Shown: in pieces, positions 1 to 6,559 of the stretch
Numbering within the stretch: the stretch's first letter is position 1
How the letters are laid out: the number at the start of each line of letters is the position of its first letter
Assembly: GCA_000434635.1 (NCBI GenBank)
Contig: HF988111.1
Location: 7,332-28,426 of the forward strand
Origin: Firmicutes bacterium CAG:110
Lineage (GTDB): Bacteria > Bacillota > Clostridia > Oscillospirales > Oscillospiraceae
Direction of reading: 5' to 3'
Length of the DNA: 21,095 nucleotides
Program-made: the position numbers and the translations under genes
Notes under the pieces: model-generated
Told to the model about the DNA's origin: nothing
Databases searched by the model: none
The model's input: only the letters and a program-made list of their open reading frames with translations

Positions 1-180
1 CTCCTTCCGCTCCACGGAGCGGATATTTTTTTCTGCCTTGAACCGGGGTGTCATCAACTCATGGCCGCAGCCCAGGCACCGTAGGCGGAAGTCTGCGCCG
101 GTGCGCAGAACCAGCCAGCGCTTTTCCCCGCAGGGGTGGGACTTTTTCATGACAAGAATGTCGTTGACGCGAATGTCCAT
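1..180 (-). CDS. DUF951 domain protein, C-terminus beyond window edge
   Basis: The reverse strand opens with ATG at 178-180 and stays open for 60 codons to the window edge, so the last few residues and the stop are missing. The product begins MDIRVNDILVMKKSHPCGEK and contains the HPCG and RCLGCGH cysteine/histidine motifs typical of DUF951, a family of about 65 residues in Firmicutes whose biochemical function is not established; the Cys pairs suggest a small metal-binding fold (inference). The start lies 3 nt after the rarA stop codon, so the two genes are almost certainly co-transcribed and probably translationally coupled. Family assignment is confident; function is unknown. Confidence 0.85.
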   Translation of the reverse strand, partial: MDIRVNDILVMKKSHPCGEKRWLVLRTGADFRLRCLGCGHELMTPRFKAEKNIRSVERKE

Positions 181-183
181 GTC

Positions 184-1446
184 TTACTCCTTTTTGATGC
201 TGTCCCAGTATTGTTTTGCCGCCTGTTCCAGCTTGTTAGGGCCGTATTCGTAATAGCGCGTGCCCGCCAGCTCGTCCGGCAGATACTGCTGCTTCACCCA
301 ATGGTTGGGGTAGTTGTGGGGGTAGAGATACCCCTGTTCCCGCTCCATGGTGTAGGTATCCGCATGGACGTTCTGCAAATGCCGGGGGAAGTCCCCGGAC
401 TTTCCCTTGCGCACGTCGTCCAGCGCCGCATCAATGGCAAGATAGGCAGAATTGGACTTTGGACTGGTGGCCATCAGCACGGCGGCATCCGCCAGGGGGA
501 GCCGCGCTTCCGGCATTCCCAGCTTCAGCGCCATGTCCACGCAGGCGTTGACGATGGGCAGTATCTGAGGATAGGCCAGCCCCACGTCCTCCGCCGCGAC
601 GCACATCAGGCGGCGGCAGGCGGAGGGCATCTGCCCGGCCTCCAGAAGCCTTGCCAGATAGTGACAGGCGGCGTCCGGGTCGGAGCCGCGGATGGACTTG
701 TGGAGCGCGGACAGCAGGTCATAATAGTTGTCTCCGTCCCGATCGGCGCGGAGGGCGCTTTTCTGGGTGACCTCTTTGGCGTCCGCCAGCGTCAGGGGGA
801 GTTTCCCGTCCTGAGGAATCCCCGCGGAAAACAGCACCTCCACCGCGTTCATGGCCTTGCGCAGGTCGCCGCCGCAGGAGGATGCGATGTATTCCAGCGC
901 CCCATCTTCGGGAACGGCGGTCAGCGCGGTGCGCTGCTCCATGAAGGAAACCGCCCGGCGTACCGCCTGCAAGGCGGCGGATGCGGAGATCTGCTTAAAT
1001 TCAAAGACGGTGGAGCGGCTTAAGATCGCGTTGAACACATAAAAATAGGGATTTTCCGTGGTGGAAGCGATCAGGGTGATCTTGCCGTTTTCGATGTGTT
1101 CCAGCAGGGACTGCTGCTGCTTTTTGTTGAAGGACTGAATTTCGTCCAGATACAATAGCACCCCGTTGGGAGCCATGAAGGTGTCCAGCTGCGCCACGAT
1201 CTCCTTGATGTCTGCCGTGGAAGCGGTGGTGGCGTTGAGCTTGTAGAGGGTGCGGTTGGTCTGCTTTGCGATGATATTGGCGACGGTGGTCTTTCCCGTG
1301 CCGCTGGGGCCGTAGAACACCATGTTGGGGATGTTGCCCGAATCGATCAGGCGGCGCAGCACCGCGCCCTTGCCCAGAATATGCTCCTGACCGTAGACCT
1401 CGTCCAGCGTCTGCGGCCGCAAAAGATCGGCGAGTGGTTGATACAT
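184..1446 (-). CDS. rarA: Replication-associated recombination protein A (AAA+ ATPase)
   Basis: This is a RarA/MgsA-family AAA+ ATPase (WRNIP1 relatives) of 420 residues, normal for the family. It acts at stalled replication forks, together with single-strand DNA binding protein and recombination functions. Visible motifs are Walker A GPSGTGKT (residues 46-53), Walker B LLYLDEIQSF (about 97-106), sensor-like STTEN (128-132) and the arginine-finger region LSRS (142-145), followed by the C-terminal tetramerisation region. The open frame extends 20 codons further upstream, but I chose the ATG at 1444-1446 because the protein then starts MYQPLADLLRPQTLDEV, the usual RarA beginning, and AGGAAAGG sits about 8 nt upstream. 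It heads a short operon with the DUF951 gene. Confidence 0.95.
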   Translation of the reverse strand: MYQPLADLLRPQTLDEVYGQEHILGKGAVLRRLIDSGNIPNMVFYGPSGTGKTTVANIIAKQTNRTLYKLNATTASTADIKEIVAQLDTFMAPNGVLLYLDEIQSFNKKQQQSLLEHIENGKITLIASTTENPYFYVFNAILSRSTVFEFKQISASAALQAVRRAVSFMEQRTALTAVPEDGALEYIASSCGGDLRKAMNAVEVLFSAGIPQDGKLPLTLADAKEVTQKSALRADRDGDNYYDLLSALHKSIRGSDPDAACHYLARLLEAGQMPSACRRLMCVAAEDVGLAYPQILPIVNACVDMALKLGMPEARLPLADAAVLMATSPKSNSAYLAIDAALDDVRKGKSGDFPRHLQNVHADTYTMEREQGYLYPHNYPNHWVKQQYLPDELAGTRYYEYGPNKLEQAAKQYWDSIKKE

Positions 1447-1485
1447 GTCAATGCCCTTTCCTGCGTTAGCTGCTTTCTTTCTTAC

Positions 1486-1494
1486 ACTATACCA
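1486..1494 (-). promoter_or_regulatory. Extended -10 promoter for rarA
   Basis: On the reverse strand TGG-TATAGT occupies 1494-1486, a TGn extended -10 with 5 of 6 matches to TATAAT. It lies 40 nt before the rarA start. No good -35 is visible at 17 bp, and the nearest TTGATG is 20 bp upstream. The site lies just past the terminator of the upstream GTPase operon, where a new promoter is expected. Confidence 0.5.
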
Positions 1495-1542
1495 TATTCC
1501 CGGCAAAATTGCATCAACTTTTTTGCGAAATTTTGTTCAAAA

Positions 1543-1568
1543 AAGTCCCCTCTAAGAAGAGGGGACTT
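1543..1568 (-). terminator. Rho-independent terminator of the GTPase operon
   Basis: The arms AAGTCCCCTCT (1543-1553) and AGAGGGGACTT (1558-1568) form a perfect 11-bp stem with an AAGA loop. Read on the minus strand, the stem is followed by a run of T (1544-1539), as in an intrinsic terminator. It begins 5 nt after the stop codon of the second GTPase gene. Confidence 0.9.
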
Positions 1569-1572
1569 CGAT

Positions 1573-2517
1573 TCAGAACGTCGCAACGTCCGGGTCGGCG
1601 GGCTGGGCGTTTTTTGTGACCTCCAGCGCCGTCAGGACAGGGCCAACCTCCCCTTTGTACAGGGGGTGCTTCTCCGCCGTGATCTTTGCTGTGACCATGA
1701 CCCATGAACGGGGTTCCAGCGTCCCCGCCTGATCGTACCGGCAGGGAATGCCGCAGAACTGGATGTCCTCCACGCAGCAGGTCATCACGAACCGGCCGGG
1801 GGCAAACATGCCGTTCTTGTCCCGGCGGAGCATGGCCACCTGGCCCTTGAAGCTGACGGTCTTGCCGTCGTACTTCTTCGGTTCCTCGGACACGTCCCGG
1901 TAAAACAGGGCGTAGTCCTCGTCCTTCACCTGAATGACAGGGGCGTTGATGTCAAAGGGCAGCGGGTCTTCGATATCGTCGTAGGAGGTGGAACCGTCGG
2001 TGTAATCGTACAAAATGTCGATACGGCGGTTGGCCGCCCGGGCCAGCTTGTGCAGGGGCATGACGTCCGCGCCCTTTTCCAGCCGGTTGAACACCACCAT
2101 CTGGGCGCCCACCAGCTTGTCCATCACCAGATTGCGCATATTGGCGTTATAGGTCATGATGGTGGTGGAGTCGGCGAACATGACCTCCTGAGCAACCGCC
2201 CAGTTTTCCGGGAAGCGCATATACAGGTCGCCCACCTGCTGCATACCGTTCAGCTCGGCAACCACGCGCTCCGCCCTGTACTTTTTCGCCAGCGCCTGAA
2301 GCTCCTTGGTGGTGACGGTCTGCTGATCCAGGGTTTCCAGATACACGTTCTTGTGGGGATAAGTGGAGAAATCGTACTCCTCTTCCCCTTCCTCAAACAC
2401 CAGCAGCAGCGTCCGTTCGCCCGCGTTGAAGCGCTCGTCCTCCAGCGTTTCCTGAATGAACTTGGTCTTACCGGAATCCAGAAAGCCGGTAAAGGCATAT
2501 ACGGGAATCTGCACCAT
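1573..2517 (-). CDS. CobW-like G3E GTPase fused to a C-terminal DUF1980-like domain
   Basis: This 314-residue protein has an N-terminal P-loop GTPase domain, GFLDSGKTK at about residues 11-19, resembling CobW/YjiA proteins. It lacks the GCxCC metal motif found in the upstream partner, which suggests a divergent or partner role. The C-terminal part (about 190-314) contains VSFKGQVAMLRR, a FVMTCCVEDIQFCGIPC cysteine cluster (CC-x6-C-x3-C) and WVMVTAKI. I read this as like the C-terminal part of DUF1980/YcgQ-family proteins, which occur next to zinc-related permeases in Bacillus; this is recall, not a search. The start ATG follows the stop of the His-rich GTPase by 2 nt, so the two are one operon and probably work together in metal handling (inference). 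Confidence 0.8.
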   Translation of the reverse strand: MVQIPVYAFTGFLDSGKTKFIQETLEDERFNAGERTLLLVFEEGEEEYDFSTYPHKNVYLETLDQQTVTTKELQALAKKYRAERVVAELNGMQQVGDLYMRFPENWAVAQEVMFADSTTIMTYNANMRNLVMDKLVGAQMVVFNRLEKGADVMPLHKLARAANRRIDILYDYTDGSTSYDDIEDPLPFDINAPVIQVKDEDYALFYRDVSEEPKKYDGKTVSFKGQVAMLRRDKNGMFAPGRFVMTCCVEDIQFCGIPCRYDQAGTLEPRSWVMVTAKITAEKHPLYKGEVGPVLTALEVTKNAQPADPDVATF

Positions 2518-2519
2518 GC

Positions 2520-3695
2520 TTACACCCCGAACAGTGCGGCTACGCCCGCTTCATCCAGCTTGGAGCCGATGACGCAGAGCTTGCCGGTAATATCGGCGCT
2601 GCCGGTGCGGACGTTGCATTCCTCGGGAACATAGTCAAAGTGAATCCAAGTGCCGTCCACGGCGGGCAGGATACCCTTCGCTCTGAGGATGGTGCCATAC
2701 TTGCCGGAATCCAGCTCATGCAGCGCCGCTTCAATGGCCGCCTTGTCGAACTTCTTGGCGGTCTCAACGCCCCAGGAGGTGAACACCTCGTCGGCGTGGT
2801 GATGATGATGGTGATGCTCATGCTCGTCCTCATCGTCGTCGTGATGATGGTTGCAGCAGTGATGGTCATGCTCATCCTCGTCATCATGGTGATGATGGTC
2901 GTGTTCATCCTCATCATCGTCGTCATCATGGTGATGATGGCAGCAGTGATGATCGTGCTCGTCTTCGTCGTCATGATGATGGTGCTCGTGCTCATCCTCG
3001 TCATCATCGTCGTGATGGTGATGGCAGCAGTGATGGTCTTCCTCCTCGTCCTCTTCCGCAAGGCGCTCCATCTCCATCTTCGCCAGCTCCGCCGCGACGG
3101 ACGCCTTGCCTTCCAGCGCCTCGATCAGCTGCTCGCCCGTCAGCTCACCCCAGGGGGTGGTGACAATGGTGGCGACGGAATTATGCTCCCGCAGCATGGC
3201 AACGGCCGCGTCCAGCTTGCTCTGGGGGATGGAATCGGTACGGGACAGGATGATGGTGGAGGCGGTTTCGATCTGATTGTTGTAGAACTCGCCGAAGTTC
3301 TTCATATACACCTTGACCTTGCCCGCGTCGGCCACGGCCACGGTGTAGCCCAGCGTAACCTCGTCATTCGTCACCTTGCTCACAGCGGCGATGACGTCGG
3401 ACAGCTTGCCCACGCCGGACGGCTCGATCAGAATACGGTCGGGATGGTACTCGGCAATGACCTTCTTCAGCGCCTTGCCAAAATCGCCCACCAGAGAGCA
3501 GCAGATGCAGCCGGAGTTCATCTCGGTGATGTTGATGCCAGAATCCTGCAAAAAGCCGCCGTCAATGCCGATCTCGCCGAACTCGTTCTCGATCAGCACC
3601 AGCTTCTGCCCCTTGTAACTTTCGGCGATCATCTTTTTGATCAGGGTCGTCTTGCCCGCGCCGAGGAAGCCGGAGAAAATATCAATTTTTGTCAT
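2520..3695 (-). CDS. CobW/G3E GTPase with His/Asp/Cys-rich tandem-repeat insert
   Basis: This is a G3E-family GTPase of 391 residues, the group of metal insertases and chaperones that includes CobW, ZNG1 and YciC. Visible motifs are Walker A GFLGAGKTT (about residues 9-17), ENEFGEIGID, the CxCC motif in MNSGCICCSL and LSRTD in the guanine-specificity position. A CobW C-terminal domain follows after residue 300. Between the two domains lies an 87-residue insert (about 214-300) made almost only of His, Asp, Glu and Cys in three repeats. ATG at 3693-3695 is preferred over the GTG three codons upstream because AGAAGG lies about 8 nt before it. First gene of a two-gene operon. The metal (zinc is the usual guess) cannot be read from the sequence. 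Confidence 0.9.
   Translation of the reverse strand: MTKIDIFSGFLGAGKTTLIKKMIAESYKGQKLVLIENEFGEIGIDGGFLQDSGINITEMNSGCICCSLVGDFGKALKKVIAEYHPDRILIEPSGVGKLSDVIAAVSKVTNDEVTLGYTVAVADAGKVKVYMKNFGEFYNNQIETASTIILSRTDSIPQSKLDAAVAMLREHNSVATIVTTPWGELTGEQLIEALEGKASVAAELAKMEMERLAEEDEEEDHHCCHHHHDDDDEDEHEHHHHDDEDEHDHHCCHHHHDDDDDEDEHDHHHHDDEDEHDHHCCNHHHDDDEDEHEHHHHHHHADEVFTSWGVETAKKFDKAAIEAALHELDSGKYGTILRAKGILPAVDGTWIHFDYVPEECNVRTGSADITGKLCVIGSKLDEAGVAALFGV
2796..3056 (-). repeat. Three tandem 84-87 bp repeats coding for the metal-binding insert
   Basis: Within the GTPase gene the block GCAGCAGTGATG (plus-strand reading) recurs at 2853, 2940 and 3024, giving periods of 87 and 84 bp. Each unit encodes a DHHCC(H/N)HHHDDD block followed by an EDEHxHHHH block. 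The region encodes 37 His and 6 Cys among Asp/Glu residues. The repeats keep the reading frame, and the unit length differs by one codon. Confidence 0.9.
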
Positions 3696-3715
3696 AAAAA
3701 ACACCTTCTGTATAA

Positions 3716-3730
3716 AATTCTCTAAGAATT
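3716..3730. promoter_or_regulatory. Palindrome at the GTPase operon transcription start (possible operator)
   Basis: AATTCT (3716-3721), a 3-nt spacer and AGAATT (3725-3730) form a perfect dyad directly downstream of the -10 box of the GTPase operon, where a repressor would block initiation. It does not match the Zur, PerR or Fur boxes I know. The regulator is unknown. Confidence 0.4.
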
Positions 3731-3759
3731 ATTATATCACTTCTTGTCAACTGCTACAA
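3731..3759 (-). promoter_or_regulatory. SigA-type promoter of the two-GTPase operon
   Basis: On the minus strand TATAAT (3736-3731) is preceded by TGA, making an extended -10, with TTGTAG (3759-3754) 17 bp upstream as a weak -35. A perfect TTGACA also lies in this region but only 8 bp from the TATAAT, so it is unlikely to be the paired -35. The start of transcription would fall near 3724. Confidence 0.6.
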
Positions 3760-3782
3760 GAAATTTTTCTTCCATATTTTCT

Positions 3783-4089
3783 CTTTTCGCAGGCGAAAAG
3801 TGCCGCCCCGGCGTTTGATGGGTGGTTGTAAAACAATGAATGGAGCATATCGGTACAGATACGCTCCATTTCTCGTGTCGAGGTACAGCCCCTTGGCTCT
3901 CCCTCTGGGAGAGCTGTCACCGAAGGTGACTGAGAGGGCCTTGCAGACTTGCTTACCCTCTCCGTCTTCGCTTCGCTCATACGATTTCTCGATAAAATGG
4001 TTAACACCATTTTATCCTGCGAGTGCAGTTCATTATCCCACTGCATCTGTTAACTGTCTAATGCGCCCCGGCGTTCACCGGAGCGCATT
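3783..4089. repeat. Hairpin-rich non-coding region, probably a dispersed intergenic repeat
   Basis: The 400 bp between the GTPase operon and sipL have no convincing gene. They hold a chain of inverted repeats: CTTTTCGC/GCGAAAAG (3783-3800); AATGGAGCATATC/GATACGCTCCATT (3839-3870, one mismatch); GCTCTCCC/GGGAGAGC (3896-3914); GTCACC/GGTGAC (3916-3930); GATAAAATGGT/ACCATTTTATC (3991-4016); and an outer hairpin at 4060-4089. The 3889-3940 core resembles a palindromic sequence that I recall being scattered between genes in many gut Clostridia and often mis-annotated as short proteins. That dispersal cannot be shown from this window. Confidence 0.6.
4060..4089 (-). terminator. Hairpin just after sipL, possible terminator
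   Basis: AATGCGCCCCGG (4060-4071) and CCGGAGCGCATT (4078-4089) form a 12-bp stem with one mismatch and a 6-nt loop. It begins 7 nt after the sipL stop codon. No run of U follows on the sipL strand, so it may protect the mRNA 3' end or be part of the neighbouring repeat cluster rather than a strict intrinsic terminator. Confidence 0.5.
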
Positions 4090-4096
4090 TCCTTGC

Positions 4097-5596
4097 TTAT
4101 GATACCGGAATCAACAGCATCTGCCCTGCCGCCGGTTCCTCCTGAAGGCCGTTTGCCTTGCGGATGGCGTCCATGGTGGAGCCACTTTCCTTGGCGATGT
4201 CCCACAGTCGGCCATGCCCCGCTCTGCGCAGGATCAGCGACGGCCGGTTCGCGTCCGGCTCCTTTTCCTCACCCAGCTCCACGCCGGTGATCATGGAGAA
4301 GCCCCGACTGCTTTCCGACGTCATTTCCAGAGGGACTTCCCCCTTCACGGTCACGCTGCCGCTTCCAAGACTGGCCTGCATCTGTTCCGGCGGCATGGGA
4401 ATTGCCGTTATCACGGTGTTTTCATCCGCATTCAGGATACACTGCCCCTCCCAGCGGGCTGTGGCGGAATGCAGAATGCCGTCCTCGCCATAATACAGCA
4501 CCAGAAACGAGCCGGGGATCTCCATTTCCACGCCCTTCTGAGTCCTGCGCTGCCGGGGGAAGTCCACGAGGAAGCTGACGTCCGCCGTCAGGTTGGCTTC
4601 CGCGGGGATGCTCTGCTCGCCGTAGACGGTTTCCCGGCGGCTTTCCAGAATGGCTGGGACTTCCAGCTGCTCTGTCTGCACAGACAGCTCCCGTCCCGGG
4701 CTGTAGGCGTCCTCCGCCAGCGTCAGCATTTCCCGGTCGGAGATGAGATACTGCCCCACAATGCCGCATTTCAGGCGCATATGTCCCTCGTCGTCCACTT
4801 CCAGCTCCAGACTGGTGGGACTTAGCAGGATGTCCGCCTGTGCGTCGCCGCTGTGTTCCCCGGAAAGGTCTGCCAGCTGGGAAAAAGGCAGTTCAAAGTC
4901 CCATCCGTGGAGCTGTCCCTCCTCCGAGCGGTAAAGCACGTGCAGGTTCCCGTTTCCCCGGAACACCACCTTGTTGGACAGCACCTTTTTCTCCGTTATT
5001 CTGGGGTGCAGGCAGTAATAGACCAGCTTCTCAGGCAACGGGCTGGATTCGGGAAGCGTGAGTTCTTCGTCCAGCGCGAAGGCCTTTTCCCCGGCCTCTC
5101 TGGGCATTCTGACCGGGTAGCTGCTTGTCAGCAGCTCCACGCCCTCGATTGGTTCCGCCGGGGCAGCGATTTCCGCGGTCTTCGGCACACAGGCCTCCGC
5201 CATGGCGGCAGCTCCCACACGCACCATCAGCTTCCGGGCGGACACCGACCGGGCGTCCACGAACCGGGTCAGACACTGGATGCGGATGCTCCCCTCCTCC
5301 GTCCGTTCGGGCAGATCCCACTTCATCTGGAAGGGTATCCAGCCGTCGATGCACCGCTCCTCGCTGCCATCCTCCGGCGCATAGAGAATCCAGACCATCA
5401 TTCCGCCGGAAAAGGAGACGCTGTCGCTGCGCCATTCTTTCCCCCGGAGGATGGTCTGTCCCCATGCGGCAAGGACTCTGCCGATGTCCGGCATTCCGTC
5501 GGACAACTTGATCTCCTGGGTCTGCTCCACATTCTGAACCTCCCGCAGCACTGTTTCCATGCAGGGGCAGGCGGATTTCTGAAACTCAAATTCCAA
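4097..5596 (-). CDS. sipL: SipL-like spore coat morphogenesis protein (SPOCS/DUF3794 + LysM)
   Basis: This 499-residue soluble protein looks like SipL: a long region with DUF3794/SPOCS-type modules (for example the QTQEIKLSDGMPDIGRVLAAWG block near the N-terminus and similar stretches later), ending in a LysM domain (about residues 454-499, containing LWDIAKESGSTMDAIRKAN and ending QMLLIPVS). In Clostridioides difficile SipL binds the ATPase SpoIVA through its LysM domain and is needed for coat assembly around the forespore. The start is TTG at 5596-5594; AAGGAG lies 9 nt upstream, and the resulting MEFEFQKS start fits family members. No other spore gene is adjacent. A possible sigma-E promoter lies upstream. 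Confidence 0.85.
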   Translation of the reverse strand: MEFEFQKSACPCMETVLREVQNVEQTQEIKLSDGMPDIGRVLAAWGQTILRGKEWRSDSVSFSGGMMVWILYAPEDGSEERCIDGWIPFQMKWDLPERTEEGSIRIQCLTRFVDARSVSARKLMVRVGAAAMAEACVPKTAEIAAPAEPIEGVELLTSSYPVRMPREAGEKAFALDEELTLPESSPLPEKLVYYCLHPRITEKKVLSNKVVFRGNGNLHVLYRSEEGQLHGWDFELPFSQLADLSGEHSGDAQADILLSPTSLELEVDDEGHMRLKCGIVGQYLISDREMLTLAEDAYSPGRELSVQTEQLEVPAILESRRETVYGEQSIPAEANLTADVSFLVDFPRQRRTQKGVEMEIPGSFLVLYYGEDGILHSATARWEGQCILNADENTVITAIPMPPEQMQASLGSGSVTVKGEVPLEMTSESSRGFSMITGVELGEEKEPDANRPSLILRRAGHGRLWDIAKESGSTMDAIRKANGLQEEPAAGQMLLIPVS

Positions 5597-5629
5597 GTTG
5601 GATCACTCCTTATCCCACGTTGTCGATAC

Positions 5630-5658
5630 AGTCTATTCAACGCCGGACAAGTTTATGA
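5630..5658 (-). promoter_or_regulatory. Possible sigma-E promoter for sipL
   Basis: On the minus strand TCATAAA (5658-5652) and GAATAGACT (5638-5630) are separated by 13 bp. They match 5 of 7 and 7 of 9 positions of the Bacillus sigma-E boxes as I remember them (KMATATT and GCATACAMT). The predicted start would leave about 27 nt of leader before the TTG codon. sipL is under sigma-E in C. difficile, so the match makes biological sense, but the spacing is slightly short. The dyad ATGACA-N6-TGTCAT (5655-5672) overlaps the -35 box. Confidence 0.35.
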
Positions 5659-5668
5659 CAAACGAATG

Positions 5669-5818
5669 TCATCTTCTTCGCATAATGCAAAAACCGAGCG
5701 CCAGAAGCGCGATTCCGCCGCAGCAGCAGACGAACCAGCTGGAAACACAATGCCCCACGATCAGCCCCAGTCCGAAGAACAGGCAGCAGCACCCATGCAG
5801 GTGGTTTTTCCGGCACAT
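5669..5818 (-). CDS. Small Cys-rich membrane protein, 49 aa, unknown
   Basis: ATG at 5816-5818 opens a 49-codon frame ending in TGA at 5669. The product begins MCRKNHLHGCCCLFFGLGLI and ends LALGFCIMRRR: two hydrophobic stretches (about 9-22 and 28-45) with nine cysteines, including two CCC triplets, and a basic tail, so a two-pass membrane protein is likely. I do not recognise a named family. The only purine-rich ribosome binding site candidate, AGGGGGTG, is part of the 3' arm of the livF terminator, and the ATG directly follows its U-tract. The ORF may therefore be translated only from read-through transcripts. Position between livF and sipL gives no clear functional hint. It could be spurious. 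Confidence 0.45.
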   Translation of the reverse strand: MCRKNHLHGCCCLFFGLGLIVGHCVSSWFVCCCGGIALLALGFCIMRRR

Positions 5819-5822
5819 AAAA

Positions 5823-5853
5823 ACACCCCCTGCCTATCCTATGCAGGGGGTGT
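5823..5853 (-). terminator. Rho-independent terminator of the liv operon
   Basis: ACACCCCCTGC (5823-5833) and GCAGGGGGTGT (5843-5853) form a perfect 11-bp stem with a 9-nt loop. Read on the minus strand it is followed by a T-run, and it begins 7 nt past the livF stop codon, closing the transporter operon. Confidence 0.92.
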
Positions 5854-5860
5854 CCAATTT

Positions 5861-6559
5861 TTAACCGCCGAGGTAAGCCTTCTTCACCGCGTCAGAGCTG
5901 GCAAGCTCCGCGCCGGTGCCGCTTAAGGTGATGCTGCCGGTTTCCAGAACGTAAGCGCGGTCGGCAATCTGCAGCGCCTTCCGGGCGTTCTGCTCCACGA
6001 GAAGGATCGTTGTGCCGGCCTTGTGCAGCTCCTTGATGATGTCAAAAATCTGATCGACCAGAATGGGCGCAAGACCCATGGACGGCTCGTCCAGCATCAT
6101 GAGCTTCGGGTGGCTCATAAGAGCGCGGGACATGGCCAGCATCTGCTGCTCGCCGCCGGAAAGGGTTCCCGCGATCTGCTTGCGCCGCTCCTTCAGACGG
6201 GGGAAGTAGGTGAACACCGTTTCCAGATCTTTCTGGGACACATCCTTTTTGATGTAAGCGCCCATTTCCAGATTTTCCTGAACCGTCATCTGCTGGAAAA
6301 TCCGCCGTCCTTCGGGGACGTGCGCCAGACCGGTACGCAGAAGCTTATAGGCTTCCATATGGGTGATATCCTGATCGCAGAAGTGGATGGAGCCGCTGCG
6401 GGGATGCATCAGGCCGGAAACCGTCTTCAGGATGGTGGACTTGCCCGCGCCGTTGGCGCCGATCAGCGCCACGATCTCGCCCTCGCCGACTTCAAAGGAC
6501 ACGCCCTTCACCGCGTGGATTGCGCCGTAATACACGTGCATGTCTTCAATTTTCAGCAT
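5861..6559 (-). CDS. livF: Branched-chain amino acid ABC transporter ATPase LivF
   Basis: One of two cytoplasmic ATPases that power uptake of Leu, Ile and Val through LivH/LivM. At 232 residues it has the usual LivF length. Motifs are Walker A GANGAGKS (residues 34-41), the signature LSGGEQQMLAMSRAL, Walker B LMMLDEPSMGLAP and the switch region LVEQNA. The open frame extends 27 codons upstream, but ATG at 6557-6559 gives the standard beginning MLKIEDMHVYYG and has GGAGGGG about 7 nt before it. It overlaps the end of livG by 14 nt, implying coupled translation. Last gene of the operon, followed by a strong terminator. Confidence 0.95.
   Translation of the reverse strand: MLKIEDMHVYYGAIHAVKGVSFEVGEGEIVALIGANGAGKSTILKTVSGLMHPRSGSIHFCDQDITHMEAYKLLRTGLAHVPEGRRIFQQMTVQENLEMGAYIKKDVSQKDLETVFTYFPRLKERRKQIAGTLSGGEQQMLAMSRALMSHPKLMMLDEPSMGLAPILVDQIFDIIKELHKAGTTILLVEQNARKALQIADRAYVLETGSITLSGTGAELASSDAVKKAYLGG

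Noticed and set aside
2796..3056. CRISPR array or other non-coding tandem repeat
   Set aside because: The repeat units are codon-periodic, have no unique spacers and lie in frame within a complete GTPase gene.
2640..3725. Long plus-strand open frame antisense to the His-rich GTPase, coding a Val/Met-rich hydrophobic stretch
   Set aside because: It is the mirror of CAT/GAT codons in the His/Asp repeats, lacks a ribosome binding site, and the minus strand has clear GTPase motifs.
3736..3753. TTGACA in front of the GTPase operon as -35
   Set aside because: It is only 8 bp from the TATAAT and the hexamer 17 bp downstream is poor; the extended -10 with an upstream TTGTAG fits better.
3747..4046. 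Short minus-strand frame with a SPSVTALPEGEP-type sequence in the spacer
   Set aside because: It is a translation of the hairpin repeat cluster, a kind of spurious protein common in clostridial annotations; no ribosome binding site.
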